Part shown: in pieces, positions 1 through 8,769 of the stretch | How positions within the stretch are numbered: the stretch's first letter is position 1 | How the letters are laid out: each line of letters begins with the position of its first letter | Source of the DNA: Bacteroidota bacterium | GTDB taxonomy: Bacteria; Bacteroidota; Bacteroidia; Chitinophagales; Chitinophagaceae | DNA: 64,000 bases | Direction of reading: 5' to 3' | Assembly (NCBI GenBank): GCA_018266455.1 | Contig: JAFEAJ010000008.1 | Span: 62,001-126,000, forward strand | The notes under the pieces: generated by a model | What the model saw: only the letters and a program-made list of their open reading frames with translations | What the model was told of the DNA's origin: nothing | The model's database searches: none | Program-made: the position numbers and the translations under genes

Positions 1-137
1 GCACCGAACATCGTTCTTTTTAACAGGTGCACCACTTGTGGCGTGCCCCAATCTCCTGTGTATTCATCAAGGCTTGCCCCAAAAAATTGTCTTGAACGGT
101 TTTTGAAAATCCCGTTGGTGGTATTTCGGTTCCCCAT
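1..137 (-). CDS. DUF1800-family protein, N-terminal fragment (cut by window edge)
   Basis: An open frame enters from the left edge on the minus strand and starts at the ATG at 135-137. Its 45 visible residues end in a 'VVHLLKRTMFG' stretch. This resembles the 'HLLxRxTFG' motif near the start of DUF1800 proteins, a family of secreted or periplasmic proteins of unknown biochemistry that is common in Bacteroidota. No signal peptide is visible, so the ATG may not be the true start or the protein may be cytoplasmic at its N-terminus. The rest lies outside the window. The assignment rests on one short motif and is tentative. Confidence 0.5.
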   Translation of the reverse strand, partial: MGNRNTTNGIFKNRSRQFFGASLDEYTGDWGTPQVVHLLKRTMFG

Positions 138-337
138 AAGATAGTAACGGCTTTTACTGGTCAGTTAAAACAAAACACTTATATAACAATTAACGTTCCA
201 AACTTGCAAATGCTTGTGCGGGGTATTACTTCGTAGATTTACGCCGAGGTGTTATGACAGGCAATAAAATTCAGATGGCACTGATAGCAGGTTTAAGATA
301 AGCCAGCAACACCAGGTCTATTAGAGAAAAAACGCAG

Positions 338-1684
338 TTATTTTTCAATTAATGCCTCATCAATAAAAAAAACCGATGTTTCGCTTAAAAGCGGTCGTGC
401 TTTCGATTCGCTGATGTTAATATGTATTGCATCTGCATCCGCTGGCCCAAAAGTAAGGATGCGCTTTTTGCCAATTGTGGTGCCATCAATTTCTTTTACC
501 AGGTTGTTATTTTTTAAAAGACGGACGGAGAATTTTTTCACTCTTTGCCCATATTGAATAGGCTCACTCAGTACAATGCAGTCTATCTTCTTTGCTGACC
601 CAATATGTATTTTGTAGTCATTGGCATAAGCTAAAGGGAATTTTTTTGCAACAATTGGTTTGCCAAAACTTTCCTCTCTTAGCTTTCTGAACCCCATTAA
701 TACTGCAGAATCATGCCTATTGATCAGCCCCCTCCTGTCGGGCGGAACGTTTAACAACAATGCCGAGCCGCGCCCAACTGATTTTAAATAAAGGGCAAAC
801 AACTGCTCAGGCGTTTTCACTTTTTCATCTTCCTGTTGGTGATAGAACCATCCCGGCCTGATGCTTACATCGCATTCTGCAGGTATCCATGTTTTCCCAT
901 TCTCATTCCCTGCGTTCAGCGTGTCATTTGGAGGAGCGCCTGCCCCCCGGGCAAACCCCGCTGTATCTAATAAATTCCAATTGGTTTTCCCGGCAACTCC
1001 GTTTTCATTGCCCACCCAGCGTACATCAGGGCCGATATCGCTGAACAAGCAGGTGTTTGGCGCTATTGCCCGCATCGTTTTTTCAAAGCGCTTAAAATCG
1101 TACACTTGTTTTTTCCCGTTTGGCCCTTCGCCATTTGCGCCATCCCACCAGAATTCAAAAAAAGGCCCATAGTTTTTTACAATTTCTTTCATCATGTTCA
1201 CAAAAACATCATTATACCCTGGTGATCCATAAGCAGGGTGATTGCGGTCCCACGGCGAAAGGTAAACACCCATTTTCAATCCATACGCATCGCATGCTTT
1301 TCGCAGTTCCTTCAGCACATCTCCTTTTCCATTTTTCCATTTGCTCTGCGCCACGGTGTGGGTTGAATATTTGCTTGGCCATAAACAAAACCCATCATGA
1401 TGTTTAGCCGTGATGATAATGCCTTTTGCACCTGCGGCTTTTGCAATCCTGCACCATTGCCTGCAATCCAGATCGGTTGGGTCAAAAACTTCTTCATGTT
1501 CCGTTCCCTTCCCCCACTCCAGGTCAGTAAAGGTGTTTGGCCCGAAATGCACAAACAAATAAAATTCCATATTGCTCCACTGCAATTGCCTGGCTGATGG
1601 CAATGGCGGTAATGGCTTAACAGGCTGCGGCAAAACATTAAATGCGAAAAACAAAAGCAAAGGCAAGAAAGCAATTTTTTTCAT
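338..1684 (-). CDS. Alpha-L-fucosidase, GH29 family, secreted
   Basis: This is a glycoside hydrolase expected to release terminal alpha-L-fucose from oligosaccharides by a retaining mechanism. Residues 1-19 form a signal peptide. The GH29 barrel shows 'HFGPNTF' (46-52), 'KHHDGFCLWPS' (about 94-104) and 'FEFWWDGANGEG' (about 176-187). Asp181 of that last motif is at the usual nucleophile position. The length of 448 residues fits the catalytic domain plus a small C-terminal beta domain. It stands alone, 161 bp from the phospholipase C gene that precedes it on the same strand. Together with the GH35/GH20 cluster it suggests use of fucosylated glycans. The family is secure. The exact linkage preference is not visible. 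Confidence 0.93.
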   Translation of the reverse strand: MKKIAFLPLLLFFAFNVLPQPVKPLPPLPSARQLQWSNMEFYLFVHFGPNTFTDLEWGKGTEHEEVFDPTDLDCRQWCRIAKAAGAKGIIITAKHHDGFCLWPSKYSTHTVAQSKWKNGKGDVLKELRKACDAYGLKMGVYLSPWDRNHPAYGSPGYNDVFVNMMKEIVKNYGPFFEFWWDGANGEGPNGKKQVYDFKRFEKTMRAIAPNTCLFSDIGPDVRWVGNENGVAGKTNWNLLDTAGFARGAGAPPNDTLNAGNENGKTWIPAECDVSIRPGWFYHQQEDEKVKTPEQLFALYLKSVGRGSALLLNVPPDRRGLINRHDSAVLMGFRKLREESFGKPIVAKKFPLAYANDYKIHIGSAKKIDCIVLSEPIQYGQRVKKFSVRLLKNNNLVKEIDGTTIGKKRILTFGPADADAIHINISESKARPLLSETSVFFIDEALIEK

Positions 1685-1845
1685 GAGATGAAATTACTGA
1701 TCAATTGGCTTTGACAGCCAGCTTTTGGAGTAAATTTTTTAGTATGTACCAAGCAGCATTGCTTCTATTAACTTCTCGTGTGCACTTGTCAGTAGAAGTA
1801 ATTTTTTTCAGCAAGACATAATCTAAAAATTATATTTGGCAGCTT

Positions 1846-4353
1846 TTAAATCATTTGTCCCATCAGCGGGTCAGTAATGGAAGGCCTCCCCGTTTCCACA
1901 TGCCCTGCATACCTTGTTTCAAATTTATCATATCCTTCAACAAACACACTTACATCGTACCATCCTGAACTGGCAGGGACAGTAATTGTGGTTTTTTGTG
2001 CTGCGTTTGCACTTGGGACAATCTTTTTCACTGCATTTGATTTATATGCGTTGTCGATAACCCGTATTTTGAAACTGTTGCTTTTGTCAGCATTCACAAA
2101 ATGAAGCAATAATTTTCCGGTCAGCTTTTGGGGCTTTCCCATTGAGCCATAATCGGCACGTTCATACTCAAGATCAATTGTCAAAGGCGGGTTACTCTTT
2201 TCGCCCCTGAAAGACCTGTAAAACCCGTTCGGCCCGTGCAGGCTGATCTCGTAGGCTTCATTTTCAAATTCCGATAAAGGGGTTTCATCAACCAACTTAT
2301 CTCCGGCCGCTACGGCATAATTTCTTACTTTGAACTCTTTGCTATGTGAATAAACTGTAAATGGGGATCCTGCTGATTGTTCACCAAAAATGGCCTTGCC
2401 GGCCTGCATGCTTATCAAAAAAGAATTTTTATCTGTATCCAAAATGCCATTAACGTTTAACTCATAAGGCAATGCGCAGGCAGGTTTTGTCCCCTTTTCC
2501 TGCTTCGGCATGTAGGGAGATAAATTGGGCGATTTATTGATCAGCGCTATTTCTTCTTTTGTCAGTTGCTTAAAATCATTAGGTACGTTTTTGAACTTGG
2601 CTTTATGGATGCTTTCTATAAAAGCATCTTTTGCTAAAAAAGGAAGGTGCTCCGTTTTCTTCCCTTCATCTTTTCTGAACACTGAAGTGAGGTCGCCGCA
2701 AACCGTGCGGCGCCATTTGGTAATATTTGCTTCTTCAACATCTTTTCCAAATTTTTTGTTGAGGAATTTTTCCAGGAACTGCAAGGTTGAAGTATGGTCG
2801 AAGACCTGCGAGTTTACCCATCCGCCTCTTGTCCAGGGTGAAGCTATGACCAGGGGCACGCGGTAGCCAAGGCCGATGGGACCCGGCGAATCGACTTCCA
2901 AGCGCACCTGTTCAATACCGGTTTCAATTCCTTCTGAAACTTTGCCGGTTGAGGGGTCCCTGAAATCGGGAGCGGTAAAAGGAGGCTGATGGTCAAAATA
3001 TCCATCGTTCTCATCATAGGCAAGAATAAAGATTGTTTTCTTCCACACTTCTGGATTTTGAGTAAGGATATCCATTGCTTCTGACAAATACCAGGACCCG
3101 AACCAGGGAGCGCTGGGATGGTCTGAAAAATATTCCGGAGCAACAAGCCATGAAACCGTTGGGAGGTTCCCGTCCTGTACGTCTTTGCGGAACCGGTGAA
3201 AGATATCGCCTTTGGGAATATTTATTTCCCGGCCGATATGATCATCAGTATAATTTAAAGGAGCGAGCTGGTGCTGGAACGGGTCTCCTGTGTTTGTGGC
3301 AAATGCTTTTTGGTGAATGTTTTTTTGGTGATCGGGCAAGCCATTAAATTTTTCTTGTGTGCAGTTTTCAAGGTCTTCATTAGCGAGCCTGAGCTCATGT
3401 TCAAGGTAACGCATATGGTTAACCGCGCTTGCATGTTTTACATGATCTGTTATTTTTTTGATCTGGTCATCCAGTTCTTTTATCTGTGATTTTATTTTTT
3501 CAATTTTCTTTGGCAAATAATCAATGTATAATTTTGACAATTTCACATTGTACTGATTAAAATATTCAAGCACGTTATCGCCAAAATTCCCCAGCCACAC
3601 ATCCTCCTCGCCGGTAAAACCGTGATCGATGCCGATTTCGTTTTGGTACACCTTCCATGATATGCCATTCTTTTCGAGCCTTTCAGGAAAAGTTTCCCAT
3701 TCCACCCCTGCTTCAATATCTCCGTTCTGGACATAGGGCCTGGAGCCTTCGTTTTGTTCAGCGCGTACAGTTCCAGACCAAAAATAGGAACGGTTGGGAT
3801 CCGTGCCTGTCAGCGATGAGCAAAAATTCTGGTCGCAAACCGTGAACGCGTCTGCAAGGGCATAGTAAAAAGGAATGTCTTCGCGGGTGTAATATCCCAT
3901 CGTCAATGGCATTTTACTATATTCTTCCGATTCACCTGATTTTTTTGCTTCCAGCCAGTTATCATACCTGCCCCCGTTCCGGGCAAGCACCTGGCTTTCC
4001 CTGCCATGCGGCAATGACCCCATCCAGGTAATCTTTGTGTCTTTGATATCAAGCCTGAAAGGACAATAAGTTTCGCCCTCTTTATTGGTTTGGGCCCACA
4101 CTTTATTTTTATTGGGCAATGCAATTGCTCTTGGGTCATTAAATCCTCGAACACCCCTCAGCGTTCCAAACGTATGATCGAAGGAGCGGTTCTCCTGCAT
4201 CAGCAGCACAATATGTTCAGCATCCATAAAGGTGCTGCCAGGCTTAGGGTCAATGGATAGGGCACGCTGGATAGAAGGGGGCAGCACGAAGGCCATACCG
4301 GCTCCACCTGATAAAAATGCGGATTTTTTCAAAAAGCTTCTTCTTGTTTCCAT
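1846..4353 (-). CDS. Phosphocholine-specific phospholipase C
   Basis: This belongs to the non-haemolytic bacterial phospholipase C family (phosphoesterase superfamily). It cleaves phosphatidylcholine and related lipids to diacylglycerol and a phosphorylated headgroup. The N-terminus carries a twin-arginine motif ('RRSFLKK', 4-10) followed by a hydrophobic stretch, so export by the Tat pathway is likely; tatA and tatC lie near 58-59 kb. The family metal-site motif 'ENRSFDHTFG' is at 54-63, and 'YDENDGYFDHQPP' lies in the second half of the catalytic domain. A lysine/glutamate-rich helical insert near residues 275-335 is also usual in Bacteroidota members. Two beta-rich repeats follow at the C-terminus. 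Length (835) is normal. The start codon abuts a decayed transposase. Confidence 0.93.
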   Translation of the reverse strand: METRRSFLKKSAFLSGGAGMAFVLPPSIQRALSIDPKPGSTFMDAEHIVLLMQENRSFDHTFGTLRGVRGFNDPRAIALPNKNKVWAQTNKEGETYCPFRLDIKDTKITWMGSLPHGRESQVLARNGGRYDNWLEAKKSGESEEYSKMPLTMGYYTREDIPFYYALADAFTVCDQNFCSSLTGTDPNRSYFWSGTVRAEQNEGSRPYVQNGDIEAGVEWETFPERLEKNGISWKVYQNEIGIDHGFTGEEDVWLGNFGDNVLEYFNQYNVKLSKLYIDYLPKKIEKIKSQIKELDDQIKKITDHVKHASAVNHMRYLEHELRLANEDLENCTQEKFNGLPDHQKNIHQKAFATNTGDPFQHQLAPLNYTDDHIGREINIPKGDIFHRFRKDVQDGNLPTVSWLVAPEYFSDHPSAPWFGSWYLSEAMDILTQNPEVWKKTIFILAYDENDGYFDHQPPFTAPDFRDPSTGKVSEGIETGIEQVRLEVDSPGPIGLGYRVPLVIASPWTRGGWVNSQVFDHTSTLQFLEKFLNKKFGKDVEEANITKWRRTVCGDLTSVFRKDEGKKTEHLPFLAKDAFIESIHKAKFKNVPNDFKQLTKEEIALINKSPNLSPYMPKQEKGTKPACALPYELNVNGILDTDKNSFLISMQAGKAIFGEQSAGSPFTVYSHSKEFKVRNYAVAAGDKLVDETPLSEFENEAYEISLHGPNGFYRSFRGEKSNPPLTIDLEYERADYGSMGKPQKLTGKLLLHFVNADKSNSFKIRVIDNAYKSNAVKKIVPSANAAQKTTITVPASSGWYDVSVFVEGYDKFETRYAGHVETGRPSITDPLMGQMI

Positions 4354-4354
4354 A

Positions 4355-4775
4355 TTATAATATACTATCGGTTTTGGCCGAGAGATTTGTTTTTTTGATG
4401 TGCCGTTTTAGTATCTCATCCTTGATGTGGCGTGAACTTGCCACAAAATATATTCCTATCCCGAAAATGTTGCCACAAATACTGTTCCTGCAAATCCTTG
4501 TCTTCTATTAACAATTTTATTGAACTGCGGCCTTTCATCAGCACCACCGATCTGCTCACACTTATCGGCGGCGGGGCGCCCTCATAAAAAGATGTACATG
4601 GCCGTTTTGAAACATGGGCTTCTATCATTTCACCTTCATTTTCTTTGCATGCCTGTTGAAGCAATTCCCGGCAACGCCCCACTACAATACTCAACATTTT
4701 CGTTTTATGATACTTTGTTATCCAATCTACACGATGCTTAATGTCATCAATTGCATGAATTCCCTTCCTATACAT
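4355..4775 (-). pseudogene. Decayed IS200/IS605-like Y1 transposase
   Basis: Read on the minus strand from the ATG at 4775, the product resembles TnpA of the IS200 type: 'YRKGIHAIDDIKHRVDWITK', 'IIEAHVSK'-like and 'LMKGRSS' segments in the family order. The catalytic HUH motif (His-Val-His-Leu) is present only in another frame, at about 4589-4600, so one shift precedes it and a compensating shift follows. A further shift near 4460 moves the tail 'YFVASSRHIKDEI' out of frame. That tail ends at 4355, and the position where the family has its catalytic tyrosine reads His. With several frameshifts and a missing active-site residue it cannot encode a working transposase. It lies directly upstream of the phospholipase C gene. 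Confidence 0.8.
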
Positions 4776-4944
4776 TTGCGCCAGGCAAACTTACTAAAGT
4801 CTTCGCATGAAGGCGAGGTTTTTTGCCCAGGGTTATTGTAATAAATGAGGATGGCAGCATCCCAAAATCGCTGCCCCAAAATAATTTTTCCCAATAAATG
4901 CATCAAAAACCGGATCTGTATGAGCAAGTTTTTGAGACGCGCTT

Positions 4945-5091
4945 AGAGCCTGTTTAAAAACAACTTTTTGAATCACCAATCCGCTTTAACTTTTCCAAAG
5001 CTAATACAGAATGTAAGCATTCATCGGCGATTTCAAGCTTTGGAAAAGACTATTATACAAAATCTCTAAAATGAATTTTAAACAGTTTCTT
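4945..5091. repeat. MITE-like element with two inverted arms
   Basis: Two arms of about 58 bp face each other around a short centre. The outer ends are CTGTTTAAAA (4950-4959) and TTTTAAACAG (5076-5085). The inner ends are CTTTTCCAAAGCT (4990-5002) and AGCTTTGGAAAAG (5036-5048). The stretches between are only partly complementary. A related single arm occurs upstream of the groES-like gene (40689-40753). This looks like a small non-coding mobile element or the ends of a lost insertion sequence. It lies between the transposase remnant and the arsR promoter. Confidence 0.6.
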
Positions 5092-5121
5092 AAAATAAAA
5101 AGAAAATAATTGAAAATAATT

Positions 5122-5153
5122 TTTGCGCAACCGAATAATTGCGTATATATTTG
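5122..5153 (+). promoter_or_regulatory. Bacteroidota-type promoter of the arsR operon
   Basis: A -33 box TTTG at 5122-5125 is followed, after exactly 20 bp, by the -7 box TATATTTG at 5146-5153. This matches the Bacteroidota consensus TTTG-N19/20-TAnnTTTG. The transcription start would fall around 5160, only a few bases before the ATG at 5169. The longer open frame starting at 5139 would begin inside the promoter, which supports the shorter ArsR start. Confidence 0.75.
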
Positions 5154-5168
5154 CAACCGATTAGTTTC
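5127..5168. promoter_or_regulatory. Putative ArsR operator, two direct repeats
   Basis: Two 16-bp copies of the pattern GCAACCGAwTArTTkC-like sequence lie at 5127-5142 (between the promoter boxes) and 5153-5168 (overlapping the end of the -7 box and running up to the start codon). Each is an imperfect inverted repeat. Placement over the promoter of an ArsR-family gene suggests binding sites for autorepression. This is inferred from position and sequence only. Confidence 0.5.
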
Positions 5169-5528
5169 ATGAATAAAGTCGATAGACGAATGAGAAGAGA
5201 CATATTTCAAGCAATTGCAGACCCAACCAGGCGATCCATCATCGCCTTAATCGCATTACAGGCAATGACGCCAAATGCCATTGCCGACAACTTTAATACG
5301 ACCCGGCAAGCGGTTTCAAAACATTTACGAATTCTGACAGAATGTGAGCTTGTAAAACAAGAACACCAGGGCAGGGAGATTTACTATTCTCTCGAGATCA
5401 ACAAAATGAAAGAAATAGACAAATGGTTAGCCCAATACAGAAAGATTTGGGAAGACCGTTTTGATAATCTTGATAAATATTTAGCTAAAATACAAAATCC
5501 AAAAATCCATGGAAAAAACAAAAAATGA
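5169..5528 (+). CDS. ArsR-family winged-helix transcriptional regulator
   Basis: A 119-residue regulator, counted from the ATG at 5169. It has the ArsR winged-helix fold: 'IFQAIADPTRRSIIALI' at the start, a recognition-helix region 'TTRQAVSKHLRIL', and the wing 'EHQGREIYYSLE'. The cysteine pairs of metal-sensing ArsR proteins are missing, and it resembles the subgroup encoded with SRPBCC proteins. Such regulators usually repress their own operon. Two repeats over the promoter fit that. Its 3' end overlaps the next gene by 20 bp, so the three genes at 5169-6466 form one operon. The inducing signal cannot be told from the sequence. Confidence 0.9.
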   Translation: MNKVDRRMRRDIFQAIADPTRRSIIALIALQAMTPNAIADNFNTTRQAVSKHLRILTECELVKQEHQGREIYYSLEINKMKEIDKWLAQYRKIWEDRFDNLDKYLAKIQNPKIHGKNKK

Positions 5529-5988
5529 TTCGGGTCAAAGACAAATGCAAATCACTCGCACATTCAACGCTCCGGTTGAATTGGTATGGGAAGTATGGAC
5601 AAGCCCTGAACACATTGCCAATTGGTGGGGCCCAAATGGGTTTACGAACACCATCCACAAAATGGATTTCCAAAATGGAGGGGAGTGGCTATTGACCATG
5701 CACGCGCCTGATGGCACAAACTTTCCGAACAGGAGCATTTTCAAAGAAATCATTCCGTTCAAGAAAATTGTATTTGAGCATTTTAATCCGCACTTTATTA
5801 CTACGGTGGTTTTTAAACAAGCCGACAAGCAAACATTTATGCAATGGACAATGCTGTTTGATACGGAAGAAATGCGCGAAGTGGTGATCAAAGCACATCA
5901 AGCAGATGTGGGCTTGACACAAAATGTAGAGAAGCTCGAAAAATATCTTTCACAAAAAATACAACAAAATGAAAAATTTGCTATTTGA
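5509..5988 (+). CDS. SRPBCC/AHSA1-domain protein (first of two)
   Basis: A 159-residue START-like (SRPBCC) protein of the AHSA1 type. It begins with '[28 protein letters not shown]', whose FNAP..VW..WT....WWGP pattern marks the family. These proteins form a helix-grip fold with a hydrophobic cavity that binds small ligands. Their roles in ArsR operons are mostly unknown. It overlaps both neighbours (20 bp with arsR, 20 bp with the next SRPBCC gene), which indicates translational coupling. No signal peptide is present, so it is cytoplasmic. Confidence 0.88.
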   Translation: MEKTKNDSGQRQMQITRTFNAPVELVWEVWTSPEHIANWWGPNGFTNTIHKMDFQNGGEWLLTMHAPDGTNFPNRSIFKEIIPFKKIVFEHFNPHFITTVVFKQADKQTFMQWTMLFDTEEMREVVIKAHQADVGLTQNVEKLEKYLSQKIQQNEKFAI

Positions 5989-6466
5989 TTTTATTGTTGA
6001 CAAAACAACAAAAACGGTATTTGTGCACAGAGCATTTAATGCCGATCGTTCCCTGGTATGGGATGCTTTTACCAAACAGGAAATTCTTGACCAATGGTGG
6101 GCGCCTAAACCCTGGTCATCAAAAACAAAATTTATGGACTTTAAAGTTGGCGGGCGAAGATTTTATGCAATGGTAAGCCCGGAAGGGCAGGAGCATTGGT
6201 CAATTCAAAAATATACTTTCATCAGCCCCAAAACCAATTTCAAAATGCTCAATGCTTTTGCAGACAAAGATGAAAATCCTGAATTGCCGGGCTCCGATTG
6301 GGATTTGAATTTCAGTGAACAAAACGGAGCGACAAAAGTTAGTATTGCCATTTATAATGAATCCCTTGTCCGTATGGAAAAGATGATTGAAATGGGCTTC
6401 CAGGGAGGGTTTACAATGACATTGGACTACCTGGAGAAGCTATTAGGAACTTTATCTAAAAAATGA
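5969..6466 (+). CDS. SRPBCC/AHSA1-domain protein (second of two)
   Basis: A 165-residue protein with the same fold as its upstream neighbour: '[20 protein letters not shown]' and '[20 protein letters not shown]' carry the family pattern. The two genes differ clearly in sequence, so they are old paralogs rather than a recent duplication. The gene closes the arsR operon. The next gene runs on the opposite strand 71 bp later. A ligand or reaction cannot be assigned. Confidence 0.87.
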   Translation: MKNLLFDFIVDKTTKTVFVHRAFNADRSLVWDAFTKQEILDQWWAPKPWSSKTKFMDFKVGGRRFYAMVSPEGQEHWSIQKYTFISPKTNFKMLNAFADKDENPELPGSDWDLNFSEQNGATKVSIAIYNESLVRMEKMIEMGFQGGFTMTLDYLEKLLGTLSKK

Positions 6467-6537
6467 TCTCCCTTTTCAAAACATCCGTGAAAAGTAAAAT
6501 ACTGATAAAAGAAGCAACCCGGGCAAAAATGGCCATA

Positions 6538-8730
6538 TTACCGGACTGTGAACCAGGTGTAGCTTTTTGCAGGCATTTCAATTTTTAGATCAATACAATA
6601 TTCTCTATCCAATGGAAAAGTTTTAGCAGTACCGCCTTTTTCGCTTATCGAGGCGACAGTTGTCAATCCGGTATAATATAATGGCACTTTAATAGTGCGG
6701 GTTATTTTTTCTTTCAGTGGGTTGTACAGCATAAGCAAAGCTTTTGTTTTCAATTGTGGGTTCACGTGCATAATGCCGTCCCAATCACGCCCATCGGCCC
6801 GGCGCAAATGAATGACATCTGAATTTAAAACATCGCGGTATTTTTTATACCAGCTGATCACGTTGACAACAGTTTCTTTTGTTGCTTCGGTGTCAAATAG
6901 CCTTGGGCCGCGGTAGCAGGCCTGTACGCCGGCACCATAATACTGCATCATTAACTGTTCATAATCTTTCAAATGTTCTGAAAGCGGTTCCAGCACGGCA
7001 TCCTCACCGCCGCCCTGGTATTTGGTAAGCGGCACAAAGCCCCAGCTCATGGAAGGCGTTTTCTCCCATAGCCCGTCATAAATATTCTGCCTGTTCAAAA
7101 TTTTCTGGTCTTCCCTTGGCAAAGAAAAATTTACTTCCCGATAGCCAATGGCAATTTTATTAGTGCCATCTAAAAAATACCAATCCGGCGCATTCACATA
7201 AACACCCTGTTCGCTGCACCAATGGTATAACCCTTTTTGCAGTTCCATTTGTTTCCATTGGCTGTCGCCCAAATCTTTGTGCCCGGGATGTGATGTTGAA
7301 GCACAAACATCACCGGGATAAGGGCCGTCATTTTCAAGAATGTCGAAATGAGCGCTACTGATGAAATACCTCAATTTGTCCAAATAGGCCAACCCCCATT
7401 TGCTTCCCAAACAGGGCGCTGCACCAAAAAAAGCTGCCACATCAGGCTTGCCGGTTATGGGATCGACCACATCATCTTCATCGCTTACCCTCCTCGAGCT
7501 GAACAAAGAATAACCACCAATCAGTATATGTTTGCTGTGGGCGTAATTGCTCAGTTCTTTCCATCGAGAAATATTAGCAGATGATGTGTCTTCAATATGG
7601 CAATGGCTCCCGAAACTTAATATCACTGCCTCATACCCTGTTGCTGCGCATTGGTCAATTGCCTTTCTTACTTCATCGTCATTCCTGCTGATCAAATGCA
7701 TGAAAATGGGGTTCTCTGTTGTCCACGGTGCAATTGTCCGGTACATTCTCCTAATGGCCAGGCCCCTCCTTTCACGATCATAACTATCCATTAATAATTC
7801 ACATGTGCGAACAGATTTAAAAATTTCGTTCGGCATCAATTCAACCGCCGTAACTTTTTCAGGATATACCTCCAGCAGGCAAGGCGTTTGGTAGTTATAA
7901 TTAACTTGTGAAGTATATGCCGAATCTGGCAGCCAGTGCGTGGTCTGATCGCTGATATCATAACGCATGGCATTGTTGAATGCATAATTCGTTTCAACAT
8001 AAATTCCATGCTGTTTTTTCATCTGCTCCGGTGTTCCGACAACTGCGCTTTCCTCTTCCACCAATGCCAGTTCTTCATTTACCACCCGGTTTATCTCAAC
8101 CGTTTCCCCTGATCTGTTTTCAATTGAAACCCATTTAACAATAAGGGGAATGCCATCGTACAATTCATAATGGACCATTACATAAATATTCTTCAATTCT
8201 GGCAATGTGGACTGAAAAATAAAAGAAAGCATTTTACCTGTCGGCTGTTTCTTGTTCATTGCCCAACCAACAGCTTTCCATTTAACGTAAGGCAAAATGT
8301 CATCCACCTCGAACTTCTCAAACTGGAAATCATTTTGATGAGCAGTAAATTGATTTGCCCATTCAGGCAACAGGTACGCATTCTCGGTTTGACCGTGAAG
8401 CCCGCCAACATTATATTCTTTATGGTTGATGGTTACTTTTGCTTCTGGTTTTATCGCCCTCAATAACTGTTGGCCATTGCTCATATTTTTATAATCAATA
8501 CAGGCAAGGTTTGCCCCCACATGGAAAGTTCTTTTCAACAAGCCGTTGAAGAGGGTAATATCTTTTCCATCGCTGCTATTAATAACCCTGGCTTTAATCC
8601 CAACAGGCTGCACAAGCCAGTCTTTGTTATAAAGCAAATCAATACCAGCGTTTTTTTCCTGTGCCAGCAATTTGAAGGAGTGCAAAAACAGAATGCAGGC
8701 AACTGATATAAATGGCTTGTATATATTCAT
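6538..8730 (-). CDS. Secreted alpha-galactosidase-like (GH36/GH27-clan-like) glycoside hydrolase
   Basis: About 730 residues starting at the ATG at 8730, which opens a good signal peptide (about 24 residues ending 'KLLAQ'); the longer frame to 8769 adds only an unlikely leader. An N-terminal beta-sandwich region (to about residue 330) is followed by a probable TIM barrel and a C-terminal beta domain. 'FDILENDGPYPGD' (around 7310-7345) looks like the aspartate-bearing strand of GH27/GH36/GH31-clan enzymes and may hold the nucleophile. The gene follows the GH20 gene by 39 bp and ends the three-gene glycosidase run. The broad fold is likely. The substrate is uncertain and the family number is a best guess. 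Confidence 0.65.
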   Translation of the reverse strand: MNIYKPFISVACILFLHSFKLLAQEKNAGIDLLYNKDWLVQPVGIKARVINSSDGKDITLFNGLLKRTFHVGANLACIDYKNMSNGQQLLRAIKPEAKVTINHKEYNVGGLHGQTENAYLLPEWANQFTAHQNDFQFEKFEVDDILPYVKWKAVGWAMNKKQPTGKMLSFIFQSTLPELKNIYVMVHYELYDGIPLIVKWVSIENRSGETVEINRVVNEELALVEEESAVVGTPEQMKKQHGIYVETNYAFNNAMRYDISDQTTHWLPDSAYTSQVNYNYQTPCLLEVYPEKVTAVELMPNEIFKSVRTCELLMDSYDRERRGLAIRRMYRTIAPWTTENPIFMHLISRNDDEVRKAIDQCAATGYEAVILSFGSHCHIEDTSSANISRWKELSNYAHSKHILIGGYSLFSSRRVSDEDDVVDPITGKPDVAAFFGAAPCLGSKWGLAYLDKLRYFISSAHFDILENDGPYPGDVCASTSHPGHKDLGDSQWKQMELQKGLYHWCSEQGVYVNAPDWYFLDGTNKIAIGYREVNFSLPREDQKILNRQNIYDGLWEKTPSMSWGFVPLTKYQGGGEDAVLEPLSEHLKDYEQLMMQYYGAGVQACYRGPRLFDTEATKETVVNVISWYKKYRDVLNSDVIHLRRADGRDWDGIMHVNPQLKTKALLMLYNPLKEKITRTIKVPLYYTGLTTVASISEKGGTAKTFPLDREYCIDLKIEMPAKSYTWFTVR

Positions 8731-8769
8731 TGCTAAAAGTAATTGAATGGGCCGCTCCAAATTAAGCAT

